Assembly: GCF_959029255.1 (NCBI RefSeq)
Contig: NZ_CAUFUE010000028.1
Span: forward strand, 5,583-69,582
Origin: an uncultured Bacteroides sp.
GTDB lineage: Bacteria > Bacteroidota > Bacteroidia > Bacteroidales > Bacteroidaceae
Direction of reading: 5' to 3'
Length of the DNA stretch: 64,000 nucleotides
In this document: piece after piece, positions 7,252-15,474 of the stretch
How the letters are laid out: every line of letters begins with the position of its first letter
How positions within the stretch are numbered: the first letter of the stretch is position 1
Program-made: the position numbers and the translations under genes
Notes under the pieces: generated by a model
The model's database searches: none
Seen by the model: only the letters and a program-made list of their open reading frames with translations
What the model was told of the DNA's origin: nothing

Positions 7252-8484
7252 ATGAAGAAACTTCTTTTATTATGTATGACGGCTTTGTTTTGCTTTGCTT
7301 GCAGCGAAAGCAAGACAGTAACTGTAACAGTTACCAATCCGTTGGCTATAGAGCGCTCTAACGAAATGATAGAGGTGTCTATGGCAGAAATCTCCAATCG
7401 ACTGAACTTGGCAGACACGGCACAAATCGTAGTGTTGAATGCTGATGGCATGCAAGTGCCCTATCAAATTACATACGATGAGAAAGTGATTTTCCCGGTT
7501 ACGGTAGCTGCCAATGGCAATGCCGCCTATACCATCAAAGCAGGCACTCCTGAGACTTTCGACGTAAAAGCTTGCGGTAAGTACTATCCTAACCGCCTCG
7601 ATGACGTTGCTTGGGAAAATGACCTTGTAGGTTTCCGCGCTTACGGTCCCGCTTTGCAGGCAAGGGGCGAACGTGGCTATGGCTATGACCTGTTTACCAA
7701 GAGAGATACTACCGAACCGATGTTGGAGGGTATGTATGCCAAAGAAACCGATAAAGCCAGACGTGCCGAACTGAACGAATTGAAAAAGACCGATCCGGAA
7801 ACTGCCGGTAAGCTTCTGCGTGAAATGTCTTACCACATCGACCACGGACATGGTATGGACTGCTATGCAGTGGGTCCTACGCTCGGTGCAGGTGTGGCCG
7901 CATTGATGGTGAACGACACGATTGTTTATCCGTGGTGCTACAAAGAGCAGGAAATCCTGGATAACGGTCCATTGCGTTTCACTGCGAAGCTGGTGTTCAA
8001 TCCTCTCAATGTGAAAGGTGACACAACAGTTGTGGAAACTCGCTTGATTACGCTCGATGCCGGTTCTCATCTCAACAAGACCGCCGTGTCCTATAGCAAC
8101 CTGAAAGAAACCCTTCCGATTGTTGCAGGTATCGTGTTGCACGAGCCCGACGGAGCTGTAGTTGCCAATGCCGCTGATGGTTACATAACCTATGTAGACC
8201 CGACGAATGGCCCCAACAACGGTAAGATTTTTGTAGGCGCCGCCGTGCCTGCGGTTGTAAAGGAAGCCAAGGCCGTTCTTTTCTCTGAACAAGAGAAGAA
8301 ACAACGCAATAATGCTGACGGACACGTACTCGCTATCAGCGACTATGAACCGGGCTCTGACTATGTATACTATTGGGGATTTGCTTGGGATAAGGCAGAT
8401 ATCAAGACACCTGAAGCTTGGAACCAATATATGGCGGACTTTGCGCAGAAGGTACGCAATCCGTTGACGGTGACAATAAATTAA
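7252..8484 (+). CDS. DUF4861-family lipoprotein, linked to kduI-kduD
   Basis: About 410 residues. The N-terminus MKKLLLLCMTALFCFACSE is a lipoprotein signal with Cys at the end of the FCFAC lipobox, so the mature protein should be lipid-anchored, in the periplasm or outer membrane. The rest resembles the DUF4861 family: an opening TNPLAIERSNEMIEV segment, central DHGHGMDCYAVGPTLGAG and a late YYWGFAWDKADI segment. The family is often found beside uronate-catabolic genes in Bacteroidota; a role in unsaturated oligosaccharide handling is inferred from context only. The start at 7252 is chosen because upstream in-frame codons are translation of an 8-nt repeat. Confidence 0.8.
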   Translation: MKKLLLLCMTALFCFACSESKTVTVTVTNPLAIERSNEMIEVSMAEISNRLNLADTAQIVVLNADGMQVPYQITYDEKVIFPVTVAANGNAAYTIKAGTPETFDVKACGKYYPNRLDDVAWENDLVGFRAYGPALQARGERGYGYDLFTKRDTTEPMLEGMYAKETDKARRAELNELKKTDPETAGKLLREMSYHIDHGHGMDCYAVGPTLGAGVAALMVNDTIVYPWCYKEQEILDNGPLRFTAKLVFNPLNVKGDTTVVETRLITLDAGSHLNKTAVSYSNLKETLPIVAGIVLHEPDGAVVANAADGYITYVDPTNGPNNGKIFVGAAVPAVVKEAKAVLFSEQEKKQRNNADGHVLAISDYEPGSDYVYYWGFAWDKADIKTPEAWNQYMADFAQKVRNPLTVTIN

Positions 8485-8548
8485 TGATAAAGAGAACTCC
8501 GGGCTATGATTTATTTCTACAAAAGAAGATAAGCTGCGGAATTTATTT

Positions 8549-8556
8549 TATCTTTG
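8549..8556 (+). promoter_or_regulatory. -7 box upstream of the 8601 membrane-protein gene
   Basis: TATCTTTG matches TAnnTTTG and lies 45 bases before the start codon. No convincing -33 element is seen. Confidence 0.45.
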
Positions 8557-8600
8557 CCATTGTAAAACAATTTATCTTTAATTTTAAATAATCTGATATT

Positions 8601-9473
8601 ATGGAAGAAAAAGTAAAGAAACAAAAGTTCTTGCAACTGCAATTCTGCATGTTACTGTTAATGTGTACTTTGTTGCCGGACTTAGGCTCACTTATCGGGA
8701 TACCCAATTTTGACATTCCGGTATTTTGCTGTCAGCTTGTAGGTATCATTGGCGGCGCAATGGCGTTGTATAGTTTTCACAAGGGAGCCGGACCGGTTCC
8801 GACACCATTCTTGGCGCTTGCCGGTGGAGGTATGCTCATTGCTGCGTTGACATTGATTCCTGATATGCCGGGATGGTTGAATTATATCGCCCTGATAGCT
8901 TTGTTGGTTGCTTTGTTTATGAGTAAGGGCAACTTAGGCATAGAATGGAAGAGTAGTGGCAGCCAAGGGGCTTATCTTATTCTGATAGCCATATTGCTGC
9001 ATGTTTATGACAGTATCGGTGACTCCACCTTGACCGGCATTGCCGCATTGGTAGGTTTGGTACTTTACTTCATAGGACTGGGTAAACTCAAAGACTCTTT
9101 GGATGCCGATGGCGCCAAAGGTGCTTCACGCTTGAAGATAGCTGTGATACTGGGCATTGTAGCCGTGGTATTCGGTTGGATTCCTTTGTTGGGAGGCATC
9201 ATTGCAGGTATTCTGCTGATTATCGGGTTTATCTTTGAATTCCTGGGATATGGCAATATGAAACAATCCGCTTCGCTTGGTGCAGAGGGGCAGGAAGGTG
9301 CAGGCAAGCTGCGTATCAGCATGATTATTTTGTTGGTAGCGGCAGTTATCAACTTATTCCCGTTGACGGGTATGATTGTTGGACTTATTTCTTTGGTGGC
9401 ACTTTATCTGGTGTTCAAGGGCTGGACTATGGTGCTTCTGGGACTGGAGAACGAAGTTGAGAAAGCTGCATAA
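8601..9473 (+). CDS. Multi-pass membrane protein with internal repeats, unknown function
   Basis: A 290-residue, strongly hydrophobic protein that I cannot assign to a named family. Roughly eight membrane segments are evident. Two halves of the C-terminal part look duplicated: a cytoplasmic-type LKDSLDADGAKGASRLKIA loop followed by a hydrophobic pair, and then MKQSASLGAEGQEGAGKLRIS followed by another pair, with matching A-GA-(S/G)-L-(K/I) spacing. The ending is short and charged (NEVEKAA). It has its own -7 box and a strong terminator, so it is monocistronic despite following the kdu genes. Codon use is like that of its neighbours. Confidence 0.7.
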   Translation: MEEKVKKQKFLQLQFCMLLLMCTLLPDLGSLIGIPNFDIPVFCCQLVGIIGGAMALYSFHKGAGPVPTPFLALAGGGMLIAALTLIPDMPGWLNYIALIALLVALFMSKGNLGIEWKSSGSQGAYLILIAILLHVYDSIGDSTLTGIAALVGLVLYFIGLGKLKDSLDADGAKGASRLKIAVILGIVAVVFGWIPLLGGIIAGILLIIGFIFEFLGYGNMKQSASLGAEGQEGAGKLRISMIILLVAAVINLFPLTGMIVGLISLVALYLVFKGWTMVLLGLENEVEKAA

Positions 9474-9494
9474 GCTTATTTCTCTCTTATAATA

Positions 9495-9540
9495 AAAACG
9501 TCAGGAGGTTGTATCAAAACCCTCCTGACGTTTTCTTTTA
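9495..9540 (+). terminator. Strong rho-independent terminator
   Basis: A perfect 14-bp stem AAAACGTCAGGAGG / CCTCCTGACGTTTT (9495-9508 with 9521-9534) is followed by CTTTT. The A-run and T-run make it potentially bidirectional. Confidence 0.9.
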
Positions 9541-9611
9541 GGCGCGAATTACGCGAATTTCACGGATTTAGTTTGTTAAATCCGCGTTATTCCGCGTAAT
9601 CCGCGCCTAAT
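9537..9611. repeat. Dispersed palindrome, copy 1 (GGATT-ACGCGGATTTCACGG family)
   Basis: Left arm TTAGGCGCGAATTACGCGAA and on to GGATTTA (9538-9570), right arm the near complement (9577-9610) ending CCGCGCCTAA. It directly follows the terminator T-run. Related copies lie at 25143, 25317, 51472 and 63935. Confidence 0.8.
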
Positions 9612-9732
9612 ATTATAGCATTATGAAAGTGCCCGTATGCTTTTAACTCATCTTCCTTCAGTCAGTCTATCAGATACGAGCCTTCAATCTATAAGACTCT
9701 ATATATGCAAACAACTTTTCTTAACCGCTGCC

Positions 9733-10389
9733 TTACAGCATCTTAAACTCATATCCCTCTTCCTTCAGGAACTCTATCGCACGGGGCAGCGCATATTGTA
9801 GGTTTCCGTTACACCAAGACTTCAGCGAGTCGTGGAAGGTAATGATAGACCCATTGCGTGCATACCTCATTACATTGGCAAGCACTTGCGGTCCCCGGAG
9901 CTTCTTACTGTAATCACGGGTCACCAAATCCCACATCACGATTTTGAAGTGGCGTTTCAGTTTCATGTATTGCCCCGCAAACATGTGTCCGTGAGGCGGT
10001 CGGAACAGCAACGGATAGAGAACTTTCTCCACATTGCAGTTGATATCTCCACCCATTTCCATGAAGATTTTCGCTTGTTCCGTATTTCCTAAATAATTCT
10101 TGGCGGTATATTCAAACCCCCGGATATGATTGAACGTATGGTTGCCGATGCGATGTCCCCGCTCTACAACCATGCGAAATTCATCGGGATGCTTGCGTAT
10201 ATTGTCACCTACCATGAAGAAGGTGGCTTTTATCTCATGCTTATCGAGTAAATCAAGCACCCAGGGCGTCACCTCGGGAATAGGTCCGTCATCGAAAGTC
10301 AGGTAAACGGCTTTCTCGTTCGGATCCATTCTCCAGATGGCGCTGGGATATAGCTTGCGAAAAAACTCAGGCGGTTGTTCTATAAACAC
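9733..10389 (-). CDS. Polysaccharide deacetylase family protein (NodB fold)
   Basis: A 218-residue carbohydrate esterase 4 type protein. NodB motifs are all visible: TFDDGP at residues 31-36 (catalytic base and metal Asp), GNHTFNH (the two metal histidines), RPPHGH, WDLVTRDY and finally IITFHDS. No signal peptide is seen, so the location is uncertain. It starts 12 bases after the DUF2723 gene and is surely in that operon. Substrate is unknown: peptidoglycan, poly-N-acetylglucosamine or a lipid-linked glycan are possible. The pairing with a large sugar-transferase-like membrane protein suggests glycan or glycoconjugate modification, which is an inference. Confidence 0.88.
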   Translation of the reverse strand: MFIEQPPEFFRKLYPSAIWRMDPNEKAVYLTFDDGPIPEVTPWVLDLLDKHEIKATFFMVGDNIRKHPDEFRMVVERGHRIGNHTFNHIRGFEYTAKNYLGNTEQAKIFMEMGGDINCNVEKVLYPLLFRPPHGHMFAGQYMKLKRHFKIVMWDLVTRDYSKKLRGPQVLANVMRYARNGSIITFHDSLKSWCNGNLQYALPRAIEFLKEEGYEFKML

Positions 10390-10401
10390 GTCATTAGCAG
10401 T

Positions 10402-13400
10402 TTAATGTTTCATCCGATCTATATACATGTTATACAACTCCTCCACTTTAGGCTCGTAAATACCTGCAAGTTTGGAATTATATTTCTTCATTATCTTTAC
10501 TTCCGCATCGAGCACCGCCCAGTTGTATTCAAATTCACGCGTGGAAATGGCAAAGCGGTTATCGTCCAAGCTCAGATACCAAGTGAGGTATTCCACAGCC
10601 TTATCGGCAAGAGCTTTCATCATTTCGTCGGCTTTTGCGGTATCGCCCAACTGGTAGTAGGCTTCCGCCATTTGCACGGCGCCATTCTGCCAGTCATACG
10701 GTACATTGTAGGCCGGAATCATCTTCTCGGCATAGTCCAACGCGGCTTTCGCCTTCTCTTTTTTACCTTCACGCATCAATTGCTGTACAAGCTGTGAGAA
10801 GATGCGGCGATGTGAGTGACACATACGCATCGCGTTTTCATCGATATAGATGCCCGGTTTGTCAATGCCACCGAACTTGAACTTGTTCATCAGGTTGTCG
10901 TACATCTTCTCGCTGTCTATCTTCACGCCCGTCTTGTCCGTATCGAACGGAGTGAAACGATAAGCCAGACCTTCCTGCACAAAGTGGTTGGCCATGCCCA
11001 GCTGGTTCTCGGCGCCTACGGTGACTGCGATGTAGATGGGACGTTCCCAGTTGGCTTCCGCCAGCATTTCGAGCATCATCAGTTCGCTTTTGTAGAGGGC
11101 ACGTTTGGTGTTGCCGTTCTGGTCAACCAGTTTAATCTGCATATAGTCGGGGATGGAATCTCCCGGTATCAGCATTCCACTGCGGCGCACGGCGTCTTTG
11201 TCCACCTTTATCACGATGCTGTCGGTAGGTATCACCTTCAAGTCCTCGTTCTTGCCCCGTACCCAGTATTTCAGGATATTCTTCAACTCGTACGGATTGT
11301 CTCCAAACTCTTTCTTTACATTAATCAAAGCCTCTGGATTGCCGTTCAACGCCTGCTTTTCCGCTTCCGCATAGAGGGCATCGATGCTCTTCTTGTATTC
11401 GGGGCGTACCGGAACATACTCATTGGTACCTTCCACGTACTCCATGCGGTCCCAGGTGATGGGCAATGAAGGAGAATCGTAAGCGGGACGTTTCATCTGG
11501 TCGATGTACCAGTCGGTCTGCAAGTAGCTGAGGTTGCAGGTACGTGCATCAGTCCGGAAACCTTCCGTCTCCTGATTGTACCACAACGGGAATGTATCGT
11601 TATCACCATTCGTATAGATAATCGGATTGCCGCTCTCCTGCAAGGATACCAGATAGTTTTGGCCGAAGTCGCGTGCCACATAGCGGTCGCTACGGTCGTG
11701 GTCGTCCCAAGTCTGGCTCGCCATCTGAATGGGCACGAAGAGACAAGCAAGAGAGATGAGGGAAGGAACGAGAATACCGGTCGACGAGTTGGCGAGTGAG
11801 TCGCCCTCCTTGTCTCCTTGTCTCCCTGTCCACTTGTTCACTAATTGTATCAGCCCTGCCACACCCATGCCAATCCAAATGGCAAAGGCATAGAACGAAC
11901 CCGCATACGCATAGTCACGTTCACGCGGTTGGCTCGGCGTCTGGTTCAGGTAGAGCACGATGGCGATACCTGTCATGAAGAACAGGAAGAATACTACCCA
12001 GAATTGCTGGATACCCTTAGAGCCGCGATAGGCTTGCCACAACAAGCCGATGATGCCGAGCAGCAAAGGCAGGCAGTAGAATACATTGTGACCCTTGTTG
12101 TCCTTCAGCTCCTGCGGCAATAATTCCTGGTCGCCTACCAGCCAGTTGTCAATGAACTTGATACCCGTTATCCAGTTGCCATGTTCTATTTCTCCGCTTC
12201 CCTGCAAGTCGTTCTGGCGTCCGGCGAAGTTCCACATAAAGTAGCGCCAGTACATCCAGTTGAGCTGGTAAGAGAAGAAGAATTTGATATTTTCCCATTG
12301 CGTAGGCATGTTCACCATAACCATCTGTCCGCATTTATCGTAGGGGATATCCGTTCCCTTGATGTCTTGCCAGGCTTGATACTGGTTGGCATGCGCGCTG
12401 CTGTACATACGCGGGAAAAGCATGTTTTGCGCATATTCGTACTCGATGCGTCCGGGAATTTCGATATAGCTGTCCTTTTCGTCGGGAGTTGCCTTTTCCT
12501 TGCGGATAAACTTCGTGCCGTTATAAGATATGCGAGGTTCGCAATAACCGTCTTTCACATCCAGGGCCACCTGTGAGGTGAATGCCGGTCCGTAGAACAA
12601 CGGGCGTGTACCATATTGTTCGCGTCCCAGATATTCGCCCAGCGTGAAGATGTCTTCGGGAGAGTTCTGGTCCATCGGCGTGTTGGCGGTGGAACGGATA
12701 ACGATAAGCGCGTAGGATGAATATCCGATGACAATCATCATGGTGCAGAGCAGCGAAGTGTTCAGCGTGCGTGCCGACACACGGTATTTCTCTTTGATTT
12801 TGGCCTGCGTGCCCGGTTTAAGGTACAGCCATAACAAAAGGATAACGATAATGCCGATAACCACGGCGCTTGTTCCGTGCCCGTAGAAAGGAATACCCAG
12901 CATGGCTATGGTAAGTATGAACGAAAGCGCCATGCGCGCCTTGCTCTTCTCGGTATAGCTCTCGTATATACCCCAGATGAGGGAGGCCGCCAGCAGGATG
13001 ATGTAAACCATCACACCACTGTTGAAAGACATCCCCAGTGTATTGACAAATAGCAGTTCGAACCAGCCGCCCACTTTCACGATACCGGGAACGATGCCAT
13101 AGAGCACGACAGCCACCAATATGCCCGAAGCCACCAGTGCCAGCAGAGAACCTTTGGCGTTGGCGTTAGGTACTTTCTTGTAATAATACACCAGTACGAT
13201 GGCGGGCAAACAGAGCAAGTTCAGCAAGTGTACGCCGATACTCAATCCGGTCAGGTAAGCGATAAGGATGAGCCAGCGGTCACTGTGAGGCTCGTCGGCT
13301 ACGTCCTCCCACTTCAAAATCAACCAGAATACGACGGCCGTAAACAGTGAGGAGAAAGCGTAAACTTCACCTTCTACCGCGCTGAACCAGAATGTATCGC

Positions 13401-13800
13401 TGAAAGTATAAGCCAGCGCGCCCACCAGGCCACTACCCATGATAGTGATAAGCTGACCTTTGCTGATATTGTTTTCGTCCGTAACCACCAGTTTGCGCAC
13501 CAAGTGCGTGATGCTCCAAAACAGGAACAGGATACAAGCGCCACTCATCAATGCGCTCATATAGTTCACCATCTTGGCAACAGTGGTTGCGTCGGATGCA
13601 AACTGTGAGAAAAGATTTGCCACGAGCATGAAGAACGGCGCGCCGGGCGGGTGTCCTACTTCCAGCTTATAGCCTGTGGTGATAAACTCCGGGCAGTCCC
13701 AAAAACTTGCAGTCGGTTCAATAGTAAGGCAATAAACCGTTGCCGCAATCAAAAATGTAATCCAACCCACCAGGTTGTTTACGGTTTTGTACTGTTTCAT
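10402..13800 (-). CDS. DUF2723 membrane protein with C-terminal TPR-like region
   Basis: A very large protein (1132 residues). The first ~350 residues hold many membrane helices and the DUF2723 opening (YCLTIEPTASFWDCPEFITTGYKLEVGHPPGAPFF), which recalls the lumenal acidic-loop region of GT-C glycosyltransferases. A second membrane block follows around residue 585-700. The C-terminal ~250 residues are soluble, with helical-hairpin segments near the end (AKAALDYAEKMIPAYNVPYD, AEAYYQLGDTAKADEMMKAL) of TPR type. The function is unproven; transfer of a lipid-linked sugar to an acceptor is inferred from fold similarity. It is cotranscribed with the polysaccharide deacetylase. Its 5' leader carries six 22-nt repeats. 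Confidence 0.85.
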   Translation of the reverse strand: MKQYKTVNNLVGWITFLIAATVYCLTIEPTASFWDCPEFITTGYKLEVGHPPGAPFFMLVANLFSQFASDATTVAKMVNYMSALMSGACILFLFWSITHLVRKLVVTDENNISKGQLITIMGSGLVGALAYTFSDTFWFSAVEGEVYAFSSLFTAVVFWLILKWEDVADEPHSDRWLILIAYLTGLSIGVHLLNLLCLPAIVLVYYYKKVPNANAKGSLLALVASGILVAVVLYGIVPGIVKVGGWFELLFVNTLGMSFNSGVMVYIILLAASLIWGIYESYTEKSKARMALSFILTIAMLGIPFYGHGTSAVVIGIIVILLLWLYLKPGTQAKIKEKYRVSARTLNTSLLCTMMIVIGYSSYALIVIRSTANTPMDQNSPEDIFTLGEYLGREQYGTRPLFYGPAFTSQVALDVKDGYCEPRISYNGTKFIRKEKATPDEKDSYIEIPGRIEYEYAQNMLFPRMYSSAHANQYQAWQDIKGTDIPYDKCGQMVMVNMPTQWENIKFFFSYQLNWMYWRYFMWNFAGRQNDLQGSGEIEHGNWITGIKFIDNWLVGDQELLPQELKDNKGHNVFYCLPLLLGIIGLLWQAYRGSKGIQQFWVVFFLFFMTGIAIVLYLNQTPSQPRERDYAYAGSFYAFAIWIGMGVAGLIQLVNKWTGRQGDKEGDSLANSSTGILVPSLISLACLFVPIQMASQTWDDHDRSDRYVARDFGQNYLVSLQESGNPIIYTNGDNDTFPLWYNQETEGFRTDARTCNLSYLQTDWYIDQMKRPAYDSPSLPITWDRMEYVEGTNEYVPVRPEYKKSIDALYAEAEKQALNGNPEALINVKKEFGDNPYELKNILKYWVRGKNEDLKVIPTDSIVIKVDKDAVRRSGMLIPGDSIPDYMQIKLVDQNGNTKRALYKSELMMLEMLAEANWERPIYIAVTVGAENQLGMANHFVQEGLAYRFTPFDTDKTGVKIDSEKMYDNLMNKFKFGGIDKPGIYIDENAMRMCHSHRRIFSQLVQQLMREGKKEKAKAALDYAEKMIPAYNVPYDWQNGAVQMAEAYYQLGDTAKADEMMKALADKAVEYLTWYLSLDDNRFAISTREFEYNWAVLDAEVKIMKKYNSKLAGIYEPKVEELYNMYIDRMKH

Positions 13801-13849
13801 TCGGATGAAATACGTTATAATTTCTGTTATTTAATTTCAGTTTGAGGGG

Positions 13850-13981
13850 TCTATAGTTCCCTCGTGTGGCATCTATAGTTCCCTCACGACAGGTCTTAAT
13901 ATCCCTCGCGACAGATCTATAGTTCCCTCAGGAGGCATCTATAGTTCCCTCAAATGGCGTCTATAGTTCCTTCGCGTGGCT
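13850..13981. repeat. Six tandem 22-nt units (TCTATAGTTCCCTC family)
   Basis: Units begin at 13850, 13872, 13894, 13916, 13938 and 13960, all exactly 22 nt. The first 14 bases (TCTATAGTTCCCTC or TCTTAATATCCCTC) are conserved and the last eight vary. The array lies immediately downstream of a minus-strand -7 box, so it would form most of the 5' untranslated leader of the DUF2723 mRNA. Related arrays are at 19739 and 62136. Confidence 0.88.
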
Positions 13982-13982
13982 G

Positions 13983-13990
13983 CAAAGATA
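13983..13990 (-). promoter_or_regulatory. DUF2723 operon -7 box
   Basis: Minus strand TATCTTTG. Predicted start near 13976, which places the entire 22-nt array within the leader. No -33 match is seen. Confidence 0.5.
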
Positions 13991-14169
13991 ATGAATAATG
14001 TACTAAATAAATGGTAATAAGGCAGATTATTAGGATAGGTTAAGGGAATTATGCATGTCAGCCTTGTCGTTTATAGACGAAATTTTGTCTCATTAAGAGG
14101 TGGTTTTCGGTTATAAACGAAAAAAATGATTGATAAAAGAATAAGACTTGTTCTTTTCTTATTTGTTTT
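13991..14169. other. Gap upstream of the DUF2723 operon with an inverted repeat
   Basis: The 369-base gap between the ATPase and DUF2723 genes holds the 22-nt array, the -7 box and, at 14068-14082 with 14105-14119, a 15-nt inverted repeat with 13 matches (CGTTTATAGACGAAA / TTTCGGTTATAAACG). The latter is followed by an A-run and could be the terminator of the minus-strand ATPase gene or a regulator site. No coding potential is seen. Confidence 0.45.
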
Positions 14170-15297
14170 TTAGCAATACTCCCTTTTGAACCAAAGTTCA
14201 AACACCGGGTCGGAGAACACATATTGTTCTCCTTCTTTTTCTATGAAGTCGCGTTCGGTCAGTATTCGTTTGTTGCGTGTGATGGTCTGTGCACTGCCCA
14301 AACCGTATTTTTGCACAACGGGGGCAGAGTTGAAGCGATACTCACCATTGGCAACGGCACGCAGCATGGCCGTCTGGGCAGCGGTCAGGTTCTCGGTATC
14401 GTTCATGAACATGGGCATGTTGGTATCTATCAGTTGGCGGGTGCGTACTTCGATAGTATTGTCCGTCACTCGTCCGGAAGTGCCGCTCCAGATAAAGTAA
14501 CATAGCTGTTGCAGATACCACGAATGGCACTTCACGATATCGCACAAGTGCCCGGCCTGTTCTTGGCTGATTTCCTTCTCTGTTTTGCGGAAAGCGTTGA
14601 TGATGAAAGGCACCCATTCTTCTTTCTTGATTTTTTGCAGGAACAGCACTTGCCCGAAACGATAGAAAGGGTTGGATGAATTGTTGAAGATATCCATCAT
14701 CATGTGCCGCTTGCTTCCGTAGAAACAATAGGCTACTTGCTGTTGTTGCTGCCAGGCGGAGCGCATTTTTCCCTCCATGCTTTTATAGCCGGGTAGTAGT
14801 GCCAGTTGTTGGAATTCATCAATACAAACTATGAGCTGCATGCCTTTGGCTAAAGCAATCTTCTCGGGCAGTTGCAGTATCTCCATAATATCTCTTTCTT
14901 CCAATTCAAACTTCAAGTCAAAAGACAGGGTGTCGGTGGTATCACTTTTCAGGGTAATGCTAGGGGAGATGGCTTTCAAGAAGTTTTTCACATCTTCCAG
15001 TCGCTTTTCGAGCGTGGAGGCTGCACATGTGATGACTTCACGGGCAAACGTGCGATAAAATTCGGCTTCGGTTTTGATGCTGAATGCGTCAATGAAGCAC
15101 ACGCGGATATGTTTGTCTTCGTGCATCAGCTCGTCCATTGCCACTTTTACAAGTGATGATTTTCCCCAACGGCGCGGGGAGATAAGCATTACGTTGATGC
15201 CCGAACCAAGCAGTTCCTTCAACTGCTTGCGCTCTTCTACTCGGTTGACAAAACTTTCTTTATCTATCAGTGTGCCATATTGAAAGGGTGATTTCAT
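14170..15297 (-). CDS. AAA ATPase of the archaeal-type (DEXX-box) family
   Basis: About 375 residues. Walker A is ISPRRWGKSSLV at residues 40-50, Walker B is LIVCIDEFQQL with Asp160-Glu161, and the C-terminal part (QTAMLRAVANGEYRFNSAPV, then a winged-helix-like ITRNKRILTERDFIEKEGEQYVFSDPVFELWF) matches the STAND-like ATPases annotated as 'ATPase predominantly from Archaea'. These are abundant in Bacteroides, usually single genes of unknown role. The start at 15297 (MKSPFQYGTLIDKESF) follows the promoter; the longer frame from 15360 would begin inside the palindromic upstream region. Two palindromes overlapping the promoter suggest repression. Confidence 0.8.
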   Translation of the reverse strand: MKSPFQYGTLIDKESFVNRVEERKQLKELLGSGINVMLISPRRWGKSSLVKVAMDELMHEDKHIRVCFIDAFSIKTEAEFYRTFAREVITCAASTLEKRLEDVKNFLKAISPSITLKSDTTDTLSFDLKFELEERDIMEILQLPEKIALAKGMQLIVCIDEFQQLALLPGYKSMEGKMRSAWQQQQQVAYCFYGSKRHMMMDIFNNSSNPFYRFGQVLFLQKIKKEEWVPFIINAFRKTEKEISQEQAGHLCDIVKCHSWYLQQLCYFIWSGTSGRVTDNTIEVRTRQLIDTNMPMFMNDTENLTAAQTAMLRAVANGEYRFNSAPVVQKYGLGSAQTITRNKRILTERDFIEKEGEQYVFSDPVFELWFKREYC

Positions 15298-15325
15298 AAC
15301 TTGTTTCCTTTGCTTGATTATGAAA

Positions 15326-15333
15326 CAAAGATA
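15326..15333 (-). promoter_or_regulatory. ATPase gene -7 box
   Basis: Minus strand TATCTTTG, 28 bases upstream of the start codon. The expected -33 area is occupied by the palindromes at 15338-15368. Confidence 0.55.
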
Positions 15334-15337
15334 GTTA

Positions 15338-15368
15338 TTATACATCAATGTATAATACATCCATGTAT
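15338..15368. promoter_or_regulatory. Two adjacent palindromes, probable operator
   Basis: TTATACAT-CA-ATGTATAA (15338-15355) is a perfect palindrome with a two-base centre, and ATACAT-CC-ATGTAT (15355-15368) is a second with its centre 15 bases away. They lie between the -7 box of the ATPase gene and the divergent esterase gene, where a dimeric repressor could block the minus-strand promoter. Confidence 0.55.
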
Positions 15369-15442
15369 AATTTTATAGGAGATTTAATATAAAAGCATCA
15401 GCTTTTGCATATAAAGAGGAAGTATGTAAATAAAAAAAGCCT

Positions 15443-15450
15443 TACTTTTG
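15443..15450 (+). promoter_or_regulatory. Sialate O-acetylesterase gene -7 box
   Basis: TACTTTTG, 25 bases before the start codon at 15475. The -33 region has no TTTG at 19-21 bases. Confidence 0.5.
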
Positions 15451-15474
15451 CTTCTGTTAATAGATGAATATACA

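Noticed and set aside
7270..8427. Long opposite-strand frame across the DUF4861 gene
   Set aside because: It is a shadow of the real gene, with no domain signal.
13850..13981. CRISPR-like array
   Set aside because: 22-nt steps with no separate spacers of typical length, no cas genes nearby, and only six units.
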